Assembly: GCA_010645155.1 (NCBI GenBank)
Contig: JAAGOF010000251.1
Location: 135,291-199,290, forward strand
Direction of reading: 5' to 3'
DNA: 64,000 nt
Source of the DNA: Tigriopus japonicus
Taxonomy: Eukaryota; Arthropoda; Copepoda; Harpacticoida; Harpacticidae
The notes under the pieces are model-generated. The model ran no database searches. It was not told the DNA's origin and saw only the letters and a list, made by a program, of their open reading frames with translations. Shown in pieces: positions 36,001 to 46,771 of the stretch; positions within the stretch are counted from its first letter, which is position 1, and each line of letters opens with the position of its first letter. The position numbers and the translations under genes are program-made.

Positions 36001-39000
36001 TCCCGTTTATCCTCAATCCCATATCCAATCATCTCTTCTAGGTCAGATTGAATTACTCGGTATCGCGAGGAACCATCGGCGTCGACGGAAACAGGGAAGA
36101 GGAAGGAATTAACCGGTGTCGTTCCTTTTCCTCAACTGGCATGGACGCCATTTGCCTCTTAAACGAATATTGAAGTAAACATGGTATGGCTTATTTCGCC
36201 AAGTAACATGTTCAATCATAGAGTATATAACAATTCATTCGTTTGAATTCAATTAGTCGTCCAGGACACGTGTTATTGTCACCCTTGACAGGCCTAGGAA
36301 AGGTCGTCCAAGAACTGTTTTTACCCTGGAAGTCATTAAGAGAACCCAAGAAAAGATACGGCGAAATCCAGCAGGAAGCATCCAGAACTGCGCTCGAGAC
36401 GAGGGTATGGCCAAGCACACCATGGAAAGGATCATCAAAGACGATCTAAAGCTGAAGGTGTATAAAAAGGTCAAGGCTCAGCTATTTTCTGAGGCTACCA
36501 AGGAAAAGAAAAAGAAGGGAATCAAGATTTTAGTGAAGATTGTGCATGATGACATGCATGGCCCAATCCTTTGGCATGATGAGAAAGTAATTACTATCCA
36601 AGCCGTTCACAATCACCAAAATGACAGAATATTGTGCAAGAACATCAAGACAATCCCTGTGGAGTAAAAGGCTGTGTTTAAACGCAAAAACAGCTAGTCT
36701 GATGGTCTGGGCTGGAATTCTTGCTGATGGAAGAAAAACACCGCTAATCTTTGTCCAAGACGGCCTCAAGATCAACCAGCAATCCTACAGGTCTATACTT
36801 GAAGAGAAATTGCTCCCGTGGCTCCATGTAGAAGAGCCCTATGTTTTCATGGAAGATGGTGCCCCAACCATAGAGGTCCATAGAGAGACCATTGTTGTCA
36901 TTTTGTCTGCCTTCTTTACTGCTGAAACTGGCCAGAAGTTGGGTGAAAAGGGAAATATTTCCAAAGAATATCGTAAAATACTTGCCCAAACAAGTGAAAG
37001 ATCATAGTACAAATGAAAGTGCGCGAGACATATTTTCAATGCCAAATCCAATAAATGGGCAAATTAATGCCTGTAAGTTGAATTCTCATGTACATTAAGT
37101 ATCGTATTATCATATGGGAGAAGCCAGGAACCCCTGAGAAGCAAAGCTTACACAGGAGGCCACAGGCCCAAAAATTTAAGTTTTTCAAAACTTTACCTTC
37201 TAAGAATTCGTTTGTTTGGGCAAGTTTCAACAAGTCTCTGATGAAAAACGGCCCTCGCTGCCCACAATGAAATTTCACGACCGGCCTGCCCTGGTATCTC
37301 CCCTCTATAGCCCTCTATGCCCCCAACAAACATTGCTAAAGCAACTCATGCCTGGTGCAGCAAGAATTTTCCTCGATTTGAGAGCAAGGAAATGTGGCCG
37401 CCATCCAGCCCTGATCTCAATCCAATGGACTTCAGTTTTTGATCCATGATTGAGACCAGAGCTTGCGCAAAGTTATACAAGAATGTTGCAGCACTAAAAG
37501 TAGCCCTTGAACAGGCTAAGCTGAAATATCTGAAAAGTATGACATGCACGTCAGTGGTTCCACGAATGCTTTATGTTAAGGGCGGCTACTGTGAAAGTGT
37601 TTCCACCGGCCCTTTTCTTAAAGGGGTTGTTCTTGATTTGACAAATCTTTAGTGTTAACTTTTTTGAAGTACATTTTCCACAACGCAAAAACTGTGGTCA
37701 CAGACTTATTAGGTACCCTGTACATCCCGTAGAACCGGGGCTGGCAATCAGTGGGCCACAACCCACATGTGGGCCAAAGAGTGATCGTTGGTGGGCCCAC
37801 AAGCAATGAGAAAAGTCCTTAATAATGGGCCCAAGAGACATCCACAGTACTGTACTTGTGGGTCCAGACGTCTTTGATCGTTAATTTGTGGCCCCATGAA
37901 CCTGACACCATCTGTATGGTGGGCCCCGACTTTACCAAACAAAATTTGGTGGGCCTTGACATAAAAACGGTTACCGACCCCTGTCGTAGAACCTACTTTC
38001 AGCCAGTATTCTTGAAGGACAAGTCCCAACTTTGAACTTACGCCACGAGTGTTCCCGTCCAATTCCAGGCTCCTGGAGCTCCCAAGAACATTTGGTCGTC
38101 GGAGGCGTGAAGGGAAAAGCCAGCTTCACTGTAAGCTGAGCCATAGGCATATTCTCCCTCGTAAGATTTTCGTCCGAAAAAAACTGGCATGTCCACCAAG
38201 GGCACGACGTGGAGGTTGGACATGAAATCGTCATTCTCATTGAAGATGAAGCAATGTCCCAACATCATTTGGTAATCTTTTATGTCGTTGGCCGACCATT
38301 TCTTTTGTTTGTAACGTTGGAATCTGGGCGCACAAGTCCATACCTGAAAATAGCAAGATCAAAAGATGGAAAGTTACATACGTTTCCAGTGAGAAAATGT
38401 CATCAAAAAAATAATGCCATGTTGACCGAAAAAAATGTTAAAGTGGTTATTGTAACTTAAGAATCAAATGCTTTTGGAAATCGATTTGCTTGTGGGACCA
38501 TGAAACGGTAATGATCCGATCCGAACTAGGGATGGGAGAGAAGGCAGTGTTGGTGCCGACGACGCCTTTTTTGGTTTTCAGTTTTCAAGTGGATATCAAG
38601 TCTCCAATGTCGACACTTGAAGCTTGCGAGAGTTTATAAAGAATGTTCTAAATTACTCCAATAAGTGTGAAAAAGTGCCCTTCACCCTAGCAGATTTAAG
38701 TTACACTTGAAAAATGCATTTGGTGAGTATGAAGTCGCTTACGGGTGGGTCTATCCAAACATTGATACACTAACCAACCGAGTGTAGTGAAGACAACAAA
38801 GTTTTCTTTGACGTAATTTTTTGGACACAAAGATCTGTTTGTACTCAAGACATCGGTAAAGTATCTATTTTGTGGATCAATTATCAAAAGCCTTATTGAA
38901 TCAAGATTCTTTAACAACATCGGTAAATTTCTGTTTTAGCTAATTATAAATCTAAATAATTTGATACTATCTTAATAAACACATGCAATGGAGCATGTAA

Positions 39001-41758
39001 CAATAAAGTTAAAGAAAATGTTAAAATATGCTTTAAGGTATGCTTTATGTTTAGGGTTTCTGTGATTTCATCAAGGTACTCCAACAAGTTTGTTGTGCAG
39101 AACTTTGGAGTTTCTACAATAATGTTGCCATTCACTTAATATTCCATTCTCCTCTAAGTATTTGAGTACATCAGGGGTGTGCAAACTTATTTAGCAATGG
39201 GCCAAATTGGCCACACCATCCAAAATGGCAAATAATTTCTAGTATTCTACAATCTAACTACCCTACGTATGCATGACAGATCCCCTCGCGGGCCACGCGA
39301 AATCAGCTCGCGGTAATTTGTAATTTCCAGACTCCGTTTTCGCCCCCTTTTTGAAAAGAGGGGAATCACATTTGCATCCCTGCAAACTTGGGGCACTTTT
39401 CCTTCTTGCATTGATTTGTTGAAGATTTTGGCCATGCTTGAAGGCAGATTACATATTTTTTGAACAAAAATTATTCAAGAGAATACTTGCAATTGATTTT
39501 TAACATCACAACGGGTCCCAAAAGAATTTGACATTTAAAAATCTCTTTTCCAGCTTAAAAATCTTGCGAGGAACCATTTTGAGCACAGTTTTTTTTCCAA
39601 AAGCCAAGAACCACTGAATTTCAATGGACTTGGGGGCTAACGAAAAGAATCATGATTTCCAGTAGGAACGAATCAACTACGTTCTTCTGCAAATGTGACC
39701 TTGCCTATGTTGATTTGAATACGTAATTCAATTTCCAGCTCAATCGAACGTTTGAGTCAAAAGTTATGCTCTCTCAAAGTTCAGTGCAAATCCTACCGAG
39801 AATGAATAAATTCGCCCTTTTCTTGCAATCGTTTTACCACAAAAGGGCGAGTTCATTCATTCTATGCTCTCTTCAGTATAAAAGTTTGAGAAGGCATAAC
39901 TTTTCACTCCGGCATTCGATTGGGCTGAAATCTGAAATACGTGTTCTTCTCAATGCAAGCAAGGACTCGTTTGTAGAAGAACGCAATTAAGTTCATCTTT
40001 CTGGACATCATAATTCTCACCGTTGGCCTCTCACTCCAGAAATTCAGTGCTTCTTGCAAAAGCTTACAAAAGCTTAAAAGCCGAGGTAAGTTTCGCTTTA
40101 TTTCGGGTTAAGGGGCACCAATGAGGTCTGAAATGTAAAGCTTCCAGTACCCTTGCCTTGACCTCCTCTTGCTACTTTGGATAATTAGTCGGGGCAGAAT
40201 GGTAAGTTGAAACATTGATGTCAGGATTGATATTGTTGTCAGTGTCGGTATCGATGGGAATCTTCGACAACGGTGTCGGCGTCGGCGTCGATGCGAAAAT
40301 TGCCGGTGTCACTGATCCTTTTTCAGAACTAAACCAAAACTGCATTCAGGGTGAAGTACCATGGAGTGACATGGATAATTTGATATCAATCCCATCTTAT
40401 TGCAATAATCTCACCATGTAAAGCCATAACACTAGCCACCTTTCCAGAATAAACTTCATTTGATTATCTGATTATTCTACATCATAACACCCACTGAAAA
40501 GGTATTTATTGACCGCCTTCTCCTTTTATGAGACTTCCTCCAAGCCCAAAGAGGTCAGGTCCAAAATATTATTCACCTACAACTTACTTTATTACCCTAC
40601 AACTCATTTTATTACCCTACCAATCACTTTATTGCCCTATGAATGCATCATGCCTTTACAAATACATCTCAGACGCACAATTACTTGCACGTCTGAAGCC
40701 CCCGTCTCATTGACGGGAAATGATCCACTGAAGAAGTCGTGGTAGGATTTTATACCATGGCACTGCGTAGCCAACAAACCTACTGATGTACTTGAGGTGA
40801 ACGGAGCTTGCTCCTAATACCGGTATTGAGTAAGCAAAGCATGCTAGTTGGATAGTACGAATGTCCGTGGTTGAACTGATTTTCAGGGTTGAAAAATTGT
40901 AACGGAAGTCCCAAAAAGGATAAGTTGGTCAACAAAATACCATATGCACCCACAAATGAAGGGAGGAATGGTCAAGATCCGACATCACTCGTTTCATTTT
41001 AATTGACGCCCTGTACACAAGCACACGCGAAATTGTAAAGAAAATGAACGGATGTTTGAAGCGTTTTTGATACTTTTATGAGTGTTCGGAATTTTATTGG
41101 ACACAGGGTAGAATCCGAGACTCCCGTTTTTGAAATACAGTTATAAAATGAGAAAATGCTCAAAGTTTTAAACCCTGGAAGTACAATTGCTTTTCCGTTA
41201 ATCAAAGTTGAATCAAATGTTAGCTTCACCCTCTGTGAACCTTAAACAAGTCACAGATGTGCCTTGTAATAACTAGTGCCATTACATTGGATTCATCTAA
41301 GCAATGATCTTGGCGGTGTTTTGCAATTTAAATGTTCAATTCCTTTGTCAAAGTCTAATTACCTTATCTTTGGTAGTAACAACGGAAAAGCCAAGCATTT
41401 GGTCAGTGAAAGAATCATTTTTGACTGCGTTTGTCAGAGTCGGCTTCCTGACCTCACAATTGGTATTTCCATTGTTGAGATCAATGTCACAAACACTGAA
41501 ACTTCCACTAATATCTTTCGGATTTTGGCCCCATCCTTGTCTATCTTTGGGAGCACCAATGAAGGCGCGAATTCTTCCTTGCTCATCTTGATGGAGATCT
41601 TGGCTAAAGCCAAAATGTCTTTTCACATTGGATTCACTACTAGGCCTTATGAAGATAGGAAAACCTTCATCCAAGATGTACGAATTAACCGTCAATAACA
41701 ACAAGGTAAAATTAGCACTTATCAAGAGGCATAAATATGATTTGTTCTTATGTAACAT
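24042..41758 (-). CDS. integrin alpha subunit (no I-domain), complete 14-exon gene
   Basis: Exons in order: 41758-41363, 38343-38042, 33929-33835, 31909-31766, 31683-31568, 30890-30656, 28894-28781, 28703-28596, 28537-28350, 26476-26323, 26249-25860, 25022-24865, 24803-24601, 24522-24042. They total 3084 nt (1027 aa), with GT-AG sites and matching phases. A signal peptide is in exon 1. The beta-propeller has FG-GAP repeats with Ca2+ loops (DINGDGIDEVLVGAP, DIDMDGYGDFAVGAPYEDDG, DVDRNGVPDIGVG) and the typical VWTCAPRF start of exon 2. Thigh and calf domains follow (NCAFGKNCTCDL). One transmembrane helix lies near the end, then GFFKRKR, the conserved beta-binding tail motif. Integrin alpha pairs with a beta subunit for matrix adhesion. 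No inserted I-domain is present, and no clear furin site was seen in the calf-2 region. The ligand class cannot be assigned. Confidence 0.93.
25386..25643. mobile_element. palindromic MITE (TAGGTCGGTTGTTGAGG family), copy 1
   Basis: It lies in the integrin intron 25023-25859. It begins TAGGTCGGTTGTTGAGGTAG and ends with the reverse complement. The arms are about 125 bp and pair almost completely around a centre near GAAGAACGCAGC. A related broken half lies at about 25150-25290. Ends in TA suggest a TA-target family such as Tc1/mariner, but this is only inferred. Confidence 0.75.
26495..26740. mobile_element. palindromic MITE (TAGGTCGG family), copy 2
   Basis: Same family as 25386-25643. It begins about 18 bp before the 3' splice site of integrin exon 10 (on the gene's strand, the exon starts at 26476), so only the pyrimidine tract separates the MITE from the acceptor AG. 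Confidence 0.75.
26984..27292. mobile_element. hAT-like MITE (TAGTGA...CCGAAA family), copy in integrin intron 9
   Basis: It begins TAGTGATAGACCGAAAA and ends with CCGAAAGCTTTTTCGGTTCATCAC. It is an inverted, diverged copy of 16621-16943. No target duplication is visible. Confidence 0.6.
27329..27970. mobile_element. palindromic MITE (TAGGTCGG family), copy 3, interrupted
   Basis: The left arm (27329 to about 27410) and right arm (about 27776-27970) match the other copies. The middle is a SINE-like insertion (27411-27776). Confidence 0.65.
27411..27776 (-). mobile_element. dimeric tRNA-derived SINE
   Basis: Two ~118-bp units in tandem (about 27538-27655 and 27658-27776) are about 85-90% alike. 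On the minus strand the unit at 27658-27776 has the intact B box GGTTCGAATCC; the other has decayed to AAGTTCAAATCC. The tail contains CTACAAGGAATG, which also occurs at about 48735, so the family is repeated. A G-run lies at 27418-27426. Confidence 0.6.
34018..35220 (+). CDS. FkbM-type SAM-dependent methyltransferase, nested in an integrin intron
   Basis: Exons 34018-34142 and 34311-35220 (phase 2, codon AG|T) give 344 aa. It begins with a hydrophobic helix (LQIVLICAFLMIVQRMVIV), which suggests a type II membrane protein facing the Golgi/ER lumen or outside. The SAM-binding motif FLDLGANIGSHS is at about residue 115 and the FkbM motif VKIDIEGQECKAILGS at about 234. FkbM enzymes usually O-methylate sugars or natural products; the substrate here is unknown. 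The frame is open upstream to an ATG at 33889, which overlaps integrin exon 3. The 34018 start is preferred because it puts the anchor at the N-terminus. An AATAAA lies at about 35460. The whole gene lies inside integrin intron 2 on the opposite strand. Confidence 0.88.
36250..37720 (+). pseudogene. mariner-family transposase pseudogene, split by a MITE
   Basis: Pieces in different frames line up with a mariner-like transposase. A helix-turn-helix part (KRTQEKIRRNPAG, MAKHTMERIIKDDLKLK) comes first. The first catalytic Asp region WHDEKVITIQAVHNHQNDR follows, then LMVWAGILADGRKTPL, then VFMEDGAP (second Asp). After the 451-bp insertion come SPDLNPMDF (third Asp) and the C-terminus up to KGGYCE. 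Frameshifts and stops between them show it is dead. A terminus-like TATTAGGTACCCTGTA lies at about 37708-37723; no matching left end was found. It sits in integrin intron 2, downstream of the FkbM gene. Confidence 0.75.
36869..37319. mobile_element. hAT-like MITE inserted in the mariner transposase, copy 1
   Basis: The ends CATAGAGGTCCATAGAG and (reverse complement) CATAGAGGGCTATAGAG are flanked by GCCCCAAC (36861-36868) and CCCCCAAC (37320-37327), an 8-bp duplication with one mismatch. Removing it joins the transposase reading frame from DGAP to the following ATHAWCSKNF region. An inverted copy lies at about 46329-46771. Confidence 0.8.
37736..37983. mobile_element. hAT-type MITE (GGGCCCAC-rich family), copy 3
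   Basis: The ends are CGGGGCTGGCAATCAG and the matching GGTTACCGACCCCTG. CGTAGAAC occurs at 37728-37735 and again at 37985-37992, an 8-bp target duplication with one extra T on the right. It is about 248 bp. Confidence 0.8.
39172..39250 (+). repeat. hAT-like MITE end (CAGGGGTGTGCAAAC family)
   Basis: It begins CAGGGGTGTGCAAACTTATT and matches the reverse complement of 20-126. Only about 80 bp are recognisable before a reverse transcriptase relic. Confidence 0.5.
39255..39435 (-). pseudogene. non-LTR retrotransposon reverse transcriptase fragment
   Basis: The minus-strand frame reads IFNKSMQEGKVPQVCRDANV followed by IPLFSKRGRKRS and an NYR motif. This is the fingers region typical of jockey/CR1-like LINE reverse transcriptases. 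It ends in unrelated sequence, so it is a short relic within integrin intron 1. Confidence 0.75.
39605..40056. mobile_element. palindromic MITE with 7-bp target duplication, copy I
   Basis: A 452-bp element beginning CAAGAACCACTGAATTTC and ending with the reverse complement (GTGCTTCTTG). The arms pair along most of their length around ACCACAAAAGGGCG. It is flanked by perfect CAAAAGC (39598-39604 and 40057-40063). Non-coding. Lies in integrin intron 1. Confidence 0.85.
40572..40645. repeat. short tandem repeat, ~21-bp unit, about 3 copies
   Basis: The unit is CTTTATTACCCTACAACTCA with small changes. Lies in integrin intron 1. Confidence 0.7.
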
Positions 41759-42204
41759 ATTGCAATGATCACCGGTACAACCTGAAGTGTGGCTTTGTAA
41801 GATAAGGAATCTGTGATTAGATTCCGTGAGCGGACTACGACAGCTTATCAGTTCCAAACGAGGAAGGAGTGGTCATGAAAAGTCTATTCAGTGTGCGGTA
41901 GTGATAAACGAGACCAAAAGGGCGCATAAACCCGAGTTCGCAAATTTTGGACGACAGTACGTTTACAAGAAATCGAAACCGAGAACTTTTCATTTCACCA
42001 AGAGATACCGAACAAATTCTTGAAAACCTCACTAAGGACCCTTGATGAATACTCTTAATATGGGTTACACCTGACCAATGTGTCTTGAAAAGGGAATATA
42101 AATGTCCATCAAGAACATAAGAATAACAAAATGTTATATTGAAATAATTTTATAAAAGACATCTTTTTTTTGGAAATTCACCTTAACTTTACTTGATTGA
42201 TTTC

Positions 42205-42272
42205 AGTTTCAGTAGGCTCGAACGAAACCAAAACTGTAATTTCGGCACGAGTTTTTTCGGCCCATCACTAAT
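42205..42272. repeat. fragment of the TAGTGA...CCGAAA MITE
   Basis: It shows GTTTCAGTAGGCTCGAACG and then TTTTTTCGGCCCATCACTA, one end of the family at 16621-16943. Confidence 0.45.
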
Positions 42273-42849
42273 TTCTGGGTATGATTTGAAATCCCAATTG
42301 ATAAGAAGGACATAAGCGTGACTTCGTTGAAGACCCATTCATTACCACAAGTTAGCACTTGATATCTGAGATTGCTATCGTAGAAAATCATCTCTGGTTT
42401 AAATTGAACTGAATAAGTTTGCCAACGAAAAGGTCATATTCAACACGGCGAATCTTATTCATTTTATGCTGTCTTGAAAATTGATCGTAAAGGCGAAAGG
42501 TTATTGAAAAATGGGGTTTGTTGTACAATGTTTGTAGTACAAAATGTACTTGCCATTGCCACTTTCTATAAAATATATTATACTGTCAAGGAAACATTGA
42601 ATCTCTAGAACAAAATGAAAAATTTGATTTTTTTCGTATTTCAAGTACGTTACTCGTACTTACGTTACACTGCCCTGACTTTCATTAGCAATAGGATTTA
42701 ATCGCTCACCAAAGATCCATCCGGAACGCAAATCTCAATGAAAAGGCTTTCTTTCTTGATTCATGCTCATGTTATTTCTTTTCAAGCGGCGGGTGCTTTT
42801 ACATCAACTGTACGTCCTCGCCGCATTTTTAATTGAACTATTTGTAACA

Positions 42850-43524
42850 ATGGATCGACTAGAGTATCGCTGCAATTGCTCCAACGAATTACTGAGACTA
42901 TCTTCAACTCAAATGTCTCAAGGCACAACCAATTACTCGAACGAAATATCGGGACTATTTCCACCTCAAATGGCTCAGATCATACCCTCAAGATACGATC
43001 CACCTCCCTCCCACTCAACTTGGGCGGATACCCAATCGTTCATCCGCTATGATGTAATCCGCCGTCCCTACGGATCCCTGGACTTCAGAAGAGAACACGG
43101 TTTCTTAGACGCCCAAGCCTTGGCTTTGGGATCTCCGGTTTATCCATTCCCCACAAGACGCACTTCTCTTCCTACTGGATGGGATTCTTCGCCTTCATCA
43201 TGGCCAACTAGACCTCAATCATTCCCGCCTACCTTTCCAGGCATGTCAAGATATCAAGATTTCTCAATTCCATCCAGAGTGTGCAAATTTTGTAAGAACA
43301 ATGGAGAGACTTCGGAACTTTACCGGAGCCACGTACTTCGAAACAACACAACGGGTGTACTGGTTTGTCCTGTTCTTCGTGAACACGTTTGCGAGATTTG
43401 CGGCCAAACGGGCGATCAAGCCCATACGAAGAATTACTGCCCCAGCGCCAAAGAGAAGTTGCGTGAGGCTCTGCCGCTACATTTGAAAAGGACTGCGCGT
43501 CAAAGTGATGGACAGCTACGTTAA
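42850..43524 (+). CDS. nos: nanos-type RNA-binding zinc-finger protein
   Basis: An intronless 224-aa gene. Nanos proteins work with Pumilio to repress target mRNAs in germ cells and embryos. The C-terminal double CCHC zinc finger is clear. The first finger is C-x2-C-x12-H-x11-C starting CKFCKNNGE (about residue 147). The second is C-x2-C-x7-H-x4-C, in CEICGQTGDQAHTKNYC. These are the hallmark and all eight ligands are present. The N-terminal 140 residues are Ser/Pro-rich with no known domain, as is usual. The frame is open upstream to 42763 with a hydrophobic stretch, but ATG 42850 gives a typical nanos N-terminus; an earlier ATG cannot be excluded. It lies about 1.1 kb upstream of, and divergent from, the integrin start. 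43525-44230 holds nothing I can name. Confidence 0.95.
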   Translation: MDRLEYRCNCSNELLRLSSTQMSQGTTNYSNEISGLFPPQMAQIIPSRYDPPPSHSTWADTQSFIRYDVIRRPYGSLDFRREHGFLDAQALALGSPVYPFPTRRTSLPTGWDSSPSSWPTRPQSFPPTFPGMSRYQDFSIPSRVCKFCKNNGETSELYRSHVLRNNTTGVLVCPVLREHVCEICGQTGDQAHTKNYCPSAKEKLREALPLHLKRTARQSDGQLR

Positions 43525-44259
43525 AGCTCGATTTGAGATGGTGTTGGAGGCTTAGAATAATTGTAAAATAATGTTTCTTCTGTTTGATGTGAGTTATGAA
43601 GAATTCAATTGAAAACCATTGTGTTTTAATTGTTGTTTAAATATGTATCGCAAAAACTAAATCCCTCGCGTATCTAACAAATGACAATTGTTTTGTTGAT
43701 AAATATATCCTTTATTGGCTTAAACGAGCTTAAGAATTAAAAGTGATCGTTTCCGTTTTTCTCACGCGTGTTTTCTGCTCTTTTATTTTCGGTAGTCCAA
43801 AAACTGATCTTGGTACTGAGCCACATAGGAGGGTGCTGAGGCAGAATTCTTTGATCAATTCGGATTGATCATAAAAACTTGCGATTTGGATTTTATTTCT
43901 GCTCCTTTTTCAATTCAAATTAAGCAGGCAAGAACACTTTCTTAATATCTAGTACGATTAATATCGGATAAAAAAATAATTCTCCTTTTTATCGTGATTT
44001 AATGTGTGCAACAACATGTTCTCCAAATTGGCTCAGTAAGCCTTTGATGTTTTAGTATGATTTCATGTAGTTGCAATGTATCTATTTTTTCCTCAATGCC
44101 TGCCAAAATAACTTCTACCGCGTGTTGTGAAAGTCCTTGAACAAGGCCGTAAATCATAACTTGGAGAACAGACTAGTAGAGGTTGTCTTAATGCAATCAG
44201 AAATGTTTTTTGACCTTTTTAATGGCCATCAGTACACACAGGGCTGATTTTATTCATTT

Positions 44260-44560
44260 TGACCACCATTAGAGACAATAAGTTGGGACAACCTTGGTCT
44301 GAAAGAGGCACACTCGTTCTGACCGTAGTATGGGGGACATGGACATGGCCTCTGACTCCTTCCCTACCGCAGCCTGGGCCAGAAAGGCTTGGACCCAAGA
44401 TGCATGTTTGACTCTTGACATTCCTTCACACTTCAAAGGTGGGTACAGGTGCACCATCATGCTGGAACACGCAAGTTCTCTCTCTTGTGATGGTTGGGAT
44501 CTGAGGAAACCCCTTTTCTGGAAGAACATTTTTGTTTAGTGCCAATAAGTCTGTACTCGA
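44260..44560 (-). pseudogene. possible Tc1/mariner transposase relic
   Basis: A minus frame contains TRERTCVFQHDGAP, resembling the FQQDGAP block around the second catalytic Asp of Tc1/mariner transposases. Neighbouring frames are broken. Only this short motif supports the call. Confidence 0.4.
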
Positions 44561-45499
44561 CAAGAAACCAAATGATACGCCATTTCCCCATTGGATGCCA
44601 CGAACCCTAAGAACATGATGACTAGAGTGGTAAATAAAATGCAAATAAACATCGTGAAAAATGTGTAAAGATGTAAAAAATATGCATAAAAGTACAAAAA
44701 AATTCAAAAAATGCAAATAAAAGAGGAAAAGGCAATAAAATAAAAAGCATGTTGCTATACTGTATATGTGTCACAGTTTGGCGACTTTTCAGATTGAAGT
44801 GGTTTGGTTCCGAAATAAATTCAAAATTTTGAAGCCGGCTCAGATCCAGATCGGTGCAAATCCAGATTAGATCGGATTGTATAAGGCTCATGGAGGGTCT
44901 TATAAAAAGACTTTTAACATCACTACATTCGTTTTATTGAGCTTTCAAGTACCATTTTTTCAAGTAAAATGAGTTAACTCTTATTTCGCTCCACTTCCGG
45001 GGTGAATCGCGTTTGGTTCTGGTTCTGGCTCTGGATTGGTTTGTACAGTTTTGATCCAACCGACCTCCAAAGTGATCCCATCCGATGCTGAGCCCGTTCA
45101 TGGCCCAATTGGACTCATCCCCATATGCTAACAATATGTAGGGCAGACACAATAGAAGTGGAAGCCCAAAAATGCAGATGAAATTTGGAAAAAGAGAGGA
45201 CAAAGGCAACATATTGCAGGTTAACTGAAATATAATTTGTTAAATAATATTTTATTTCCACGCAACCACCATTTTTTCGTTATTTTTGTCAAAATTGGCA
45301 AAAAATGCAATATGGACCAAAAAATGCAAGGGAGACGTTTTACATTTTTTTACCTCTCTAATGATGACACTTGTTAAAGGGTGTACGGTCAGTTCATTGC
45401 TGATTGATCGTGTTCAGTTCATAGCTGTTCGTTTCATCGCGGTTTGTTTTATCGCAAACAGTGTTTGTTTGGTCGCGTGTACATTGGAAGGGGTCACAT

Positions 45500-45740
45500 T
45501 CGAGTCTTAAGCCACATGAGAGATCTTGGCTCAAAGGTCTCCCACAATAGCTTGGTGTCCCCATTAGGCGGCCTACCCCTCCTTGGCCTGTCCTTGAAGT
45601 CGTCCCCAGCGGCAATGTTCCTCTTCACCTTGTAGACAGTGTTCCTGGTTGCATTTTGGGACTTGCAGATCTCTTAGACACTAAGCTCCGCCTCAAACAA
45701 ACTTGAAATCTTGTCCCTTTTGTTCTCCACGTGGATCACA
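45500..45740 (-). pseudogene. mariner transposase N-terminal fragment
   Basis: The minus frame reads NKRDKISSLFEAELSV, a stop, EICKSQNATRNTVYKVKRN and DRPRRGRPP, which is the paired helix-turn-helix and linker of a mariner transposase. The catalytic part does not follow. Confidence 0.65.
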
Positions 45741-45859
45741 ATACAAGTTACCAACCACTCGTCGTCACAAAAAGTGTACAATAATAAGTCATTTTGAATA
45801 TCTAAGAAGCATTTCCTAAATAAAAAAGTAACCTCGTTTTTTCTAAATTTAAAATTTTT

Positions 45860-46240
45860 CAGACTTTCGCCATGCCTTGTATTTCAAGTGACAGAGGCCC
45901 TTGCTTTTAACCACGGTCTTGGATCTCCTCTCTGCACATGAGCAAATGATCCGCACTTGCTCTGTTGGAATTTTAGTCCATGCAGCTTAAAAGGCGGCAG
46001 CCAAGGAAGCCAAAAAATTTAAGCCTTTACACCCCACCTTCTTCTCCAGAATGGCCTAAGAACTAAGAAGTAAAGTTCTTGGATTAAGATCTGAAAAAGC
46101 CTTGACACAATGGTCCTCATAGACAAGCCCTGGATAACCAATCTTTTTACGAGCATCTTTCTTGGTTGCCTTTTTTCTTGCTAAAACAGCAGAAGTCTCC
46201 AAATCCCCTCAAAATAATAACAAGTGTTTGGCCTATGAGC
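45860..46240 (-). pseudogene. mariner transposase C-terminal fragment
   Basis: The minus frame includes SDLNPRT (degenerate third-Asp block), ILEKKVGCKGLNFLASLAAA, AAWTKIPTEQVRIICS and VVKSKG, matching the order of a mariner C-terminus, with internal stops. It lies upstream (on its strand) of the N-terminal fragment at 45500-45740, so these are two different copies. Confidence 0.55.
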
Positions 46241-46328
46241 TGGATTTGGGGGTCTTCACGCTAAAATTGAAATTGGCATTGCTAGTCTGACCTTTATCGA
46301 ACCTCTGTCCGATTTTAAGTGGCGCATC

Positions 46329-46771
46329 GTGTAAAGATCTATAGAGTGGAGATACTAGAGCAGGCCGGTCGTGAAATTTCATTGCGGGCAGCCAGGGCCG
46401 TTTATCATCAGCGACTAGTTGAAACTTGCCCAAACAAACATATTCGTAAAAGGGAAATTTTTGAAAAACTTATAGTTTTCGGCATATGGCCTCCTGCTTA
46501 CGGTTTGCTTCTCCCAAATTATACTAATGTGCTCAATGAAGATGATAATTTGATTCACAGGCATTATTTCACGCAATTATAGGATTTGGCATTGAAAATA
46601 CGTCTTGCGCACTTTCATTTGTACTATGATCTTCCACTTGTTTGGGCAAGTATTTCACGATATTCTTCGGAAATATTTGCCTTTCACGCAACTTATGGGC
46701 AACTTTGGCCAGTATCAGCTAGAAACAAGGGAGACAAAATGACGACAATGGCCTCTCTATAGACCTCTATG
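46329..46771. mobile_element. hAT-like MITE (CATAGAGG family), copy 2
   Basis: An inverted copy of 36869-37319, with ends near CTATAGAGTGGAGATACTAG and TATAGACCTCTATG. It shares the internal GCAGGCCGGTCGTGAAATTT block. No clear target duplication. Confidence 0.7.

Noticed and set aside
40215..40421. Short secreted-looking protein with a GVGVGVDA stretch
   Set aside because: It lies in an integrin intron, is built on a simple GGTGTCGG-like repeat, and has no exon partners or family.
41276..41698. 140-codon plus-strand frame opposite integrin exon 1
   Set aside because: It is the antisense shadow of the signal peptide/first propeller exon, which has clear integrin similarity on the minus strand.
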